Shown here piece after piece: positions 57,333-64,000 of a stretch of 64,000 bases of DNA. Under the pieces are notes generated by a model. It made no database searches. It had not been told where the DNA came from and was given only the letters and a program-made list of their open reading frames with translations. Location: assembly GCA_964527835.1 (NCBI GenBank), contig CAZGNV010000011.1:25046-89045 (forward strand), read 5' to 3'. A program made the translations under genes and the position numbers. The DNA is from JAFDCJ01 sp964527835 (GTDB lineage Bacteria; Desulfobacterota; Desulfobacteria; Desulfobacterales; JAFDCJ01). Numbering within the stretch: position 1 is the first letter of the stretch; the number at the start of each line of letters is the position of its first letter.

Positions 57333-58115
57333 TTATTTGCCCTTGTACACCGGTTTTCTCTTTTCCCTGAAAGCCGCCAGCCCCTCCAGGCGGTCTTCGG
57401 TGGGGATGCACACCCAGTAAGCATTGGATTCGATGGCCAGGCCGGTGTGAATGTCGGTCTCCAGGCCATAGTTGATGGCATACTTGGCCTGTTCGATGGC
57501 AATCGGACCGGTCTCGCAGATCATGGCCGCCATTTTTCGGCATTCGGCCAGCAGCTCTGACTGCTCGCAGACCTTGTTGACCAGTCCGATGCGCAGGGCC
57601 TCCCGGGCATCCACCCGCTGGCCGGTAAAAATTAGCTCCTTGGCCTTGCCCCGGCCGACCAGCCGCGGCAGCCGCTGGGTTCCACCGGCCCCGGGAATAA
57701 TCGCCAGCCGGGTTTCGGTCAGTCCCATGCTGGCATTGGTGCCGGCAATGCGGATGTCGCTGGCCAGGGCCAGTTCGGTGCCACCGCCCAGGGCAATGCC
57801 GTTGACCGCCGCAATCACCGCCTTGTTCAGTTCCTCGATGGTGGTGAACAGGTTGCGGATGGTGAAAATATATTCCCGCACCTGGTCCGGGCTGAGGGTG
57901 GCGCGTTCCTTCAGGTCCGCACCGGCACAAAAAGCCCTGTCGCCGCTGCCGGTGATGATGATCACCCGGACATCCCGGCGGAAGCGAAAGGACTCGATCT
58001 GGTCCTTAAGCGCGTGCAGCAGGGGAAAATTAAGAGAATTCATCACCTCCGGGCGGTTCAAAGTCAACGTTGCCACCCCGGATTCTTCTTCCACCAGCAG
58101 GACGTCATCTGCCAT
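57333..58115 (-). CDS. enoyl-CoA hydratase/isomerase family protein (methylglutaconyl-CoA hydratase-like)
   Basis: 260 residues from the ATG at 58115 (AAAGGAGG 6 bases upstream). Crotonase-fold residues: oxyanion-hole AFCAGADLKER (61-71), then NGIALGGGTELALASD and LTETRLAIIPGAGG, giving catalytic Glu114 and Glu134. FCAGADLKER and the length resemble the AUH/LiuC branch, which hydrates 3-methylglutaconyl-CoA, but a crotonyl-CoA hydratase is possible. The lyase-like gene downstream favours a branched-chain or leucine-like route. Controlled by the operator at 58179. Confidence 0.87.
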   Translation of the reverse strand: MADDVLLVEEESGVATLTLNRPEVMNSLNFPLLHALKDQIESFRFRRDVRVIIITGSGDRAFCAGADLKERATLSPDQVREYIFTIRNLFTTIEELNKAVIAAVNGIALGGGTELALASDIRIAGTNASMGLTETRLAIIPGAGGTQRLPRLVGRGKAKELIFTGQRVDAREALRIGLVNKVCEQSELLAECRKMAAMICETGPIAIEQAKYAINYGLETDIHTGLAIESNAYWVCIPTEDRLEGLAAFREKRKPVYKGK

Positions 58116-58178
58116 GCAACCTCCTTTGAGCGCGAAATATGGACTCCTGTTCTTGTAAACAGCCAATAAAATCAATTA

Positions 58179-58192
58179 TGAGCGAGCGCTCA
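58179..58192. promoter_or_regulatory. TetR-type operator downstream of the hydratase promoter
   Basis: TGAGCG-AG-CGCTCA is a perfect 6-2-6 palindrome located from 14 to 28 bases downstream of the -10 box at 58207. A repressor there would block the start of the hydratase/lyase transcript. Confidence 0.75.
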
Positions 58193-58206
58193 GTCACTTT
58201 CTAGTC

Positions 58207-58235
58207 TTTTTACCGAAACGGCTGTACCTTGTCAA
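58207..58235 (-). promoter_or_regulatory. promoter for the hydratase/lyase unit
   Basis: On the minus strand TTGACA (58235-58230), 17 bases, TAAAAA (58212-58207). Confidence 0.6.
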
Positions 58236-58285
58236 CCCTTTTTTTCACCCGATCGATCATTCCGGCACCTTGGATACAGAAAACC

Positions 58286-58314
58286 TTGACAAGAAAATTC
58301 GAACTGTGCTAAAA
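58286..58314 (+). promoter_or_regulatory. promoter for the TetR-icmF unit
   Basis: TTGACA (58286-58291), 17 bases, CTAAAA (58309-58314), mirrored against the hydratase promoter. The operator at 58323 lies just after the -10. Confidence 0.6.
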
Positions 58315-58322
58315 AACACGAG

Positions 58323-58336
58323 TGAGCGCTCGTTCA
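58323..58336. promoter_or_regulatory. TetR-type operator downstream of the TetR-icmF promoter
   Basis: TGAGCG-CT-CGTTCA is a 6-2-6 palindrome with one mismatch, nine bases after the -10. It matches the 58179 site and the core of the 9018 site. Confidence 0.75.
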
Positions 58337-58411
58337 GAATTCAGGCCTATCCGGAACCATCCCCGCTAAAGCGGCTTTTCCGAATTTGGCTGTGAACACG
58401 ACAGGATCCAG

Positions 58412-59053
58412 ATGATCATGGCAGAACTGAATCGAACCAGGGACATCCCCACCCAGGTCAAGGACCCGGAGCTCGTTCAGCGCCGGCGGCGGCGAATCGC
58501 CGATGCCGCGGTGCAGCTATTCATCGACAATGGTTTTCACAAGACCACCACACGCCAGATTGCCCGCGCTGCGGGATCTTCCATCGGCTCTTTGTATGAA
58601 TATTTCGCTTCAAAAGAAGATATTCTTTACATGGTGTGCGAATCCATCCATGCCGAGGTGGAGCGCGGCATCAGCGAAGCCCTGTCCCGCGCGGCCGGCA
58701 ACCGGGAGGCCCTGGCCTGGGTCATCCGCAAGTACTTTGAAGTCTGCGACCGGATGAGTGATTTTATCCTGCTGATTTACCAGGAAACCCAGTCCTTGCC
58801 TTCCCAGTGGCAAAAACGGGTCCTGGAAAACGAACTGCGCATCACCGCCCTGTTCGTCGAAGTGCTGGCGCGCATCCGGGCTGCGGGTGAACTGCCGGAT
58901 CTCAACGAGCAGGACATCGAACTCGCCGCTCACAATATTGTGGTCCTGGGACACATGTGGACCTTCAGGCGCTGGTATCTGTCCCGCCACTACAGCCTGG
59001 ATGATTATATCCAGCGGCAGACCGAATTTATTTTGAAAATGTGCACCAAATGA
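58412..59053 (+). CDS. TetR-family transcriptional regulator
   Basis: 213 residues (AGGA about 5 bases before the ATG). HTH at about residues 42-65 (KTTTRQIARAAGSSIGSLYEYF), then a helical ligand domain. It is the first gene of a unit with icmF, 17 bases downstream, and divergent from the hydratase and lyase genes. Two operators flank the two promoters, so it most likely represses both units and itself. An acyl-CoA effector is plausible but unproven. It may also recognise the related site at 9018. Confidence 0.9.
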   Translation: MIMAELNRTRDIPTQVKDPELVQRRRRRIADAAVQLFIDNGFHKTTTRQIARAAGSSIGSLYEYFASKEDILYMVCESIHAEVERGISEALSRAAGNREALAWVIRKYFEVCDRMSDFILLIYQETQSLPSQWQKRVLENELRITALFVEVLARIRAAGELPDLNEQDIELAAHNIVVLGHMWTFRRWYLSRHYSLDDYIQRQTEFILKMCTK

Positions 59054-59070
59054 ATGCTCAAGGAGGGCTC

Positions 59071-62000
59071 ATGTCCGAGGCCGAGGTCGAAGTTTACCAA
59101 CCGCAGCATCCCGTCCGGGTGGTCACCGCCACATCCCTGTTCGACGGCCACGATGCGGCCATCAATATCATGCGTCGCATCCTGCAGGATACCGGGGTGG
59201 AAGTCATTCACCTGGGACACAACCGGTCCGTCAAGGAAATCGTGGATGCCGCCATCGAAGAAGATGCCCAGGGAGTGGCGATCTCCAGCTACCAGGGGGG
59301 GCACATTGAATTTTTCAAATACCTGGTGGATCTGTTGCAAGAAAGCGGCGCACCCCACATCCGGGTGTTCGGCGGCGGCGGCGGTGTGATTGTCCCTGAG
59401 GAAATAAAGGAGTTGCACGCCTATGGCGTCACCCGGATCTATTCACCCGAAGACGGAGCCACCATGGGGCTGCAGGGCATGATCAACCACATGGTGCGCC
59501 ACATGGATTTTGCCACGGTGACGGCCGACCAGGTGGCCATCGACGGGCTTTCCCCGGAAAACAAACTGGCCGTGGCGCGACTGATCACGGCGGCTGAGCA
59601 GGCCAAAGCCCAACAAAATGGTCACCTGGCCGCCCTGCGCCAAGAACTGGCCAAAAAAATCGGAACCCGCAAAACTCCGGTCATCGGCATTACCGGCACC
59701 GGCGGTGCCGGAAAATCATCGTTGACCGATGAGGTGATCCTGCGCCTGCTGCACGACCTCAAGGATGTCCACGTGGCCATCATCAGCTGCGATCCCTCCC
59801 GGCGCAAAACCGGTGGAGCGCTGCTGGGCGACCGCATCCGCATGAACGCCATCGGCAATCCCCGGGTGTACCTGCGCTCGCTGGCCACCCGCAAATCCCC
59901 GACGGAAATCCCCGAGATCCTGCCCGACGCCATCAATGCGGTCAAGGCCGCCGGTTTCGACCTGGTGATTACCGAAACAGCGGGCATCGGACAGGGCGAC
60001 TCGAGCATTGTCGATCTGGTGGATGTGGCCCTTTACGTGATGACCAGTGAATTCGGGGCGGCCTCCCAGCTGGAAAAAATTGACATGCTCGACTTTGCCG
60101 ACCTGGTGGCGGTCAATAAATTTGAAAAACGCGGCGGCGAGGATGCGGTGCGCGACGTGCGCAAGCAGGTACAGCGCAACCGCAAGGCTTTTGACCGGGA
60201 TCCGGCGGACATGCCCGTCTTTGGAACGATTGCCTCCAAGTTCAACGACGACGGGGTGACGGCCCTTTACCATGCCCTGCTCGACACCATCGCCGCCAAA
60301 ACCGGGGTAAAATTCGAGCCCCGGCTGCCCCGGCCGGAGACGAAGACCTCTTCTTCCAAGACGATTATCATCCCGCCCGAGCGCACCCGCTATCTAAGTG
60401 AAATTTCCGAAGCCATCCGGCAATACCACCAGAAAACCGCCCGACAGTCAGAGGCCCTGCGGGCCTTCTGGCACCTGGAAGAAGCCGCGGCAAAGCTCGA
60501 TGGCGGCAAAATGACCGGTGATTCCGAAAAGCTGCTGGCCGTGTTGAAAACCGAAGTGCAAAAAGCCAGGGACGCCGTGGAGGAACAAACCTTCGAACTG
60601 CTCGACGAATGGGAAAAGATCCGTCAGACATACACCCGCGACCAGATGACCTACCGCGTGCGAGAGCGCGAAATCACGGTGCCGCTGGTCACCGAATCCC
60701 TGGCGCACTCACAGATTCCAAAAATTGCCCTGCCCCGGTTCAAAGACCCGGGAGAGCTTTACCGCTGGATGCGCGAAGAAAACGTGCCCGGCCGTTTTCC
60801 CTTCACCGCCGGAGTATTTCCACTCAAGCGGGTCGATGAGGACCCCACGCGCATGTTCGCCGGCGAAGGCGACCCGGCCCGCACCAACCGCCGATTCAAA
60901 ATGCTGTCGGCCAATTATGAAGCCAAGCGCCTTTCAACCGCCTTTGACTCGGTCACCTTATACGGCTATGACCCGGACATCCGGCCGGACATTTACGGCA
61001 AGGTGGGCACTTCGGGGGTGAGCATCTGCACCCTGGATGACATGAAGGTGCTCTACGACGGCTTTGAACTGTGCGCCCCCAGCACCTCGGTTTCCATGAC
61101 CATCAACGGGCCGGCGCCGATCATCCTGGCCATGTTTTTAAACACCGCCATCGATCAGCAGATCGACAAATTCAGCGCTGAGAACGGAAAAGCCCCCTCC
61201 AGCCAGCAACGTGAACAGATCCGCGCCGACGTGCTGTCCAATGTGCGCGGGACGGTCCAGGCGGACATCCTCAAAGAAGACCAGGGGCAGAACACCTGTA
61301 TTTTTTCCATCGACTTTGCCCTGAAGATGATGGGGGACATCCAGCAGTACTTCATCGAAAACCACGTGCGCAATTTTTATTCGGTGTCCATTTCCGGGTA
61401 CCACATCGCCGAGGCCGGCGCCAACCCCATCACGCAGCTGGCGCTCACCCTGGCCAACGGATTTACCTACGTGGAGTACTACCTGTCGCGCGGCATGCCC
61501 ATTGACAGCTTCGCACCGAACCTGTCCTTTTTCTTTTCCAACGGCATGGATCCCGAATACAACGTCATCGGCCGGGTGGCCCGGCGCATCTGGGCCATTG
61601 CCATGCGCCACAAATACGGCGGCTCCAAGCGCAGCCAGATGCTCAAGTATCACATCCAGACCTCGGGGCGCTCCCTGCACAGCCAGGATATCCAGTTCAA
61701 TGACATCCGCACCACCCTGCAGGCCCTGTGCGCGATTTATGACAACTGCAACAGCCTGCACACCAACGCCTTTGACGAGGCGATCACCACCCCCAGCGCG
61801 GAATCGGTGCGCCGCGCCCTGGCCATCCAGCTGATCATCAACCGCGAGTGGGGGCTGGCCACCAACGAAAACATGAACCAGGGCAGCTTCATTTTCGAGC
61901 AGCTGACCCGGCTGGTGGAAGAAGCGGTGCTGATGGAATTCGACCGCATCACCGAACGCGGCGGCGTGCTGGGAGCCATGGAAACCGGCTACCAGCGAAG

Positions 62001-62352
62001 CCGCATCCAGGAGGAATCCCTGTACTACGAAACCCTTAAACACACCGGCAAGCTGCCCATCATCGGGGTGAACACCTTCCGGGACCCGGATGCTGCTGAA
62101 GAAAACCTCAGCGAAGGCCTCGAGCTGGCCCGGGCCACCGAAGAGGAAAAGCAGTCCCAGCTCAAACGCCTGGCGGATTTCAAAAAACGCCACGCCGACC
62201 AGGCGCCCGCGGCCCTGGAACGGCTGCAGCACACGGCGCTTGCCGGCGGCAACATCTTCGCCGAACTGATGGACACGGTGCGCGTGTGCAGCCTGGGCCA
62301 GATCACCCAGGCCTTATACGATGTCGGAGGTAAATATCGTCGCAACATGTAG
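59071..62352 (+). CDS. icmF: fused isobutyryl-CoA mutase (IcmF)
   Basis: 1093 residues from the ATG at 59071 (AAGGAGG 5 bases upstream). Domain order: B12-binding (1-145; Asp25-His27 of DGHDAA), G-protein chaperone (about 200-420; P-loop GTGGAGKSS near 209-217, switch ETAGIGQGDSS, NKFEKRGG), then mutase barrel (about 560-1090). The substrate-site residues read Phe596 (RMFAGEG) and Gln740 (GQNT), as in isobutyryl-CoA mutases; methylmalonyl-CoA mutase has Tyr and Arg. It should isomerise isobutyryl-CoA and butyryl-CoA, with the built-in G protein loading and protecting cobalamin. Co-transcribed with the TetR gene. Confidence 0.93.
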   Translation: MSEAEVEVYQPQHPVRVVTATSLFDGHDAAINIMRRILQDTGVEVIHLGHNRSVKEIVDAAIEEDAQGVAISSYQGGHIEFFKYLVDLLQESGAPHIRVFGGGGGVIVPEEIKELHAYGVTRIYSPEDGATMGLQGMINHMVRHMDFATVTADQVAIDGLSPENKLAVARLITAAEQAKAQQNGHLAALRQELAKKIGTRKTPVIGITGTGGAGKSSLTDEVILRLLHDLKDVHVAIISCDPSRRKTGGALLGDRIRMNAIGNPRVYLRSLATRKSPTEIPEILPDAINAVKAAGFDLVITETAGIGQGDSSIVDLVDVALYVMTSEFGAASQLEKIDMLDFADLVAVNKFEKRGGEDAVRDVRKQVQRNRKAFDRDPADMPVFGTIASKFNDDGVTALYHALLDTIAAKTGVKFEPRLPRPETKTSSSKTIIIPPERTRYLSEISEAIRQYHQKTARQSEALRAFWHLEEAAAKLDGGKMTGDSEKLLAVLKTEVQKARDAVEEQTFELLDEWEKIRQTYTRDQMTYRVREREITVPLVTESLAHSQIPKIALPRFKDPGELYRWMREENVPGRFPFTAGVFPLKRVDEDPTRMFAGEGDPARTNRRFKMLSANYEAKRLSTAFDSVTLYGYDPDIRPDIYGKVGTSGVSICTLDDMKVLYDGFELCAPSTSVSMTINGPAPIILAMFLNTAIDQQIDKFSAENGKAPSSQQREQIRADVLSNVRGTVQADILKEDQGQNTCIFSIDFALKMMGDIQQYFIENHVRNFYSVSISGYHIAEAGANPITQLALTLANGFTYVEYYLSRGMPIDSFAPNLSFFFSNGMDPEYNVIGRVARRIWAIAMRHKYGGSKRSQMLKYHIQTSGRSLHSQDIQFNDIRTTLQALCAIYDNCNSLHTNAFDEAITTPSAESVRRALAIQLIINREWGLATNENMNQGSFIFEQLTRLVEEAVLMEFDRITERGGVLGAMETGYQRSRIQEESLYYETLKHTGKLPIIGVNTFRDPDAAEENLSEGLELARATEEEKQSQLKRLADFKKRHADQAPAALERLQHTALAGGNIFAELMDTVRVCSLGQITQALYDVGGKYRRNM

Positions 62353-62494
62353 TTTCCATTTCCTAAAGGGTTCTTTTTTCGCTGGGCGGCGTTCTCCGCG
62401 GATTTTTGACCTCGACGTACCTGATGTACGCCTCGGCCAAAAATCCTTGTGCGGCCTTGCCCATCAAAAAAATCCCTCCTTTAGGAAATGGAAA
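62353..62494. repeat. 142-bp nested hairpin between icmF and the thiolase
   Basis: A perfect 17-bp outer stem, TTTCCATTTCCTAAAGG (62353-62369) with CCTTTAGGAAATGGAAA (62478-62494). Inside, the GGATTTTTGACC (62400-62411) / GGCCAAAAATCC (62435-62446) pair surrounds CGACGTAC/GTACG. It starts two bases after the icmF stop. It is not one of families A-C, and could act as a terminator/attenuator. Confidence 0.8.
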
Positions 62495-62621
62495 CACAGG
62501 TAAAAATAATGCCAAGAGATCCATTCTTATAGTTTGTACATCGAAGCCTGAAACCCGTGGAGAATCCCGCAATCAGCGGGACGCAGCGGAAAAAGGGCCA
62601 TTCATCGCAAGGAGAATTCTT

Positions 62622-63797
<1,176 letters not shown>

Positions 63798-63892
63798 CGG
63801 CCACGGCTTCGCAAAAAGCCGAACTTCCGCGTTGCGCTCCATTCCGTTGTTGCTGCGGCGTACTGCCGATTCGGTGAACCCGCTATTAAATG

Positions 63893-63950
63893 AGTGCAAC
63901 ATGAATTTTGGCCTCGCTGCCGGTGTCCATTTGGGGCGCCAGCGCATCGG
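63893..63950. repeat. repeat family C copy 3
   Basis: GTGCAACATGAATTTTGGCC, TCGCTGCCGGTGTCCATTTG and GGGCGCCAG match copies at 23467 and 57283. The window ends in about 50 bases (CAAGAACTCGGCG and CCTCAAACAGCTTGCAA) that match the middle of family A. No gene is visible in 63798-64000. Confidence 0.6.
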
Positions 63951-64000
63951 TGGGCTAAATTGCAAGAACTCGGCGCGTTGCGCCTCAAACAGCTTGCAAT

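Noticed and set aside
56174..57370. A 398-codon open frame opposite the HMG-CoA-lyase-like gene.
   Set aside because: It has no recognisable motif or ribosome site, and the lyase frame keeps conserved TIM-barrel residues.
59443..62232. Long open frames opposite icmF.
   Set aside because: Shadow frames. IcmF is fully explained by three conserved domains.
59071..62352. Methylmalonyl-CoA mutase as the call.
   Set aside because: Fused G domain between B12 and mutase parts and the Phe/Gln active-site pair are IcmF traits.
63798..64000. A gene in the last 200 bases.
   Set aside because: Only repeat C and family A fragments are visible; no frame has a plausible start or motif.

Overview
The window looks like chromosomal DNA of an anaerobic deltaproteobacterium of the sulfate-reducer type (Desulfobacterales-like). 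This is inferred from gene content: a heterodisulfide-reductase-like FAD/Fe-S cluster, ETF with several acyl-CoA dehydrogenases, formate-tetrahydrofolate ligase, a class III-like multiheme cytochrome, a fused B12-dependent acyl-CoA mutase, and many long intergenic hairpin repeats. No rRNA, tRNA, CRISPR array, phage, transposase or plasmid gene was seen.

Layout. 1-8903 (minus): an acyl-CoA operon (histidine phosphatase, acyl-CoA dehydrogenase, TetR regulator, APH-type kinase), then a four-gene FAD/Fe-S electron-transfer set. Divergent from it, 9108-10888 (plus) is etfBA. 10954-13992: M16 protease. 14352-19287 (plus): nucleotidyltransferase, three small exported or lipoproteins, cardiolipin synthase and an EEP-fold nuclease. 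19366-25011: XRE-cupin regulator, short-chain acyl-CoA dehydrogenase, mutM, a 2-hydroxyacid dehydrogenase and purB. 25357-27939: VWA-OmpA envelope protein and a triplicated TM2-like membrane protein. 27998-33620: recD2, rhomboid protease, WYL regulator, two small proteins, a tetraheme cytochrome. 33893-40900: a free-standing IF-2 C-terminal half, cutA, a DUF4185-like lipoprotein, CoA-transferase, lysophospholipase-like hydrolase, B12/radical SAM-TPR protein. 41198-46713: a pseudo-HAD/AIR-synthase fusion, TetR regulator, two tRNA-editing proteins (YbaK and archaeal-type ThrRS editing domain) and an RNase II/R enzyme. 46843-54354: heterodimeric ABC exporter, fhs and a second B12/radical SAM protein. 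54376-63797: HDOD protein, DUF4136 lipoprotein, HMG-CoA-lyase-like enzyme, enoyl-CoA hydratase, TetR regulator, fused isobutyryl-CoA mutase and thiolase.

How the genes fit together. The two ends are linked by acyl-CoA catabolism and by a shared TetR-type operator, GARCG-NN-CGYTC. The operator lies exactly between the divergent promoters of the phosphatase/ACAD/kinase operon and etfBA, and again twice around the divergent promoters of the hydratase/lyase and TetR/icmF units. The ACAD-kinase pair matches the two halves of eukaryotic ACAD10/11 and the LvaA/LvaC pair of levulinate catabolism, so a 4-hydroxyacyl-CoA route is plausible. The right-hand locus would isomerise isobutyryl-CoA to butyryl-CoA and feed beta-oxidation.

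Intergenic DNA carries several families of long imperfect hairpins (about 190 bp family A, about 210 bp family B, single-sided family C, and a 142 bp hairpin before the thiolase). Full and half copies sit next to start or stop codons. All functions are assigned by reading the sequence; no database search was run.
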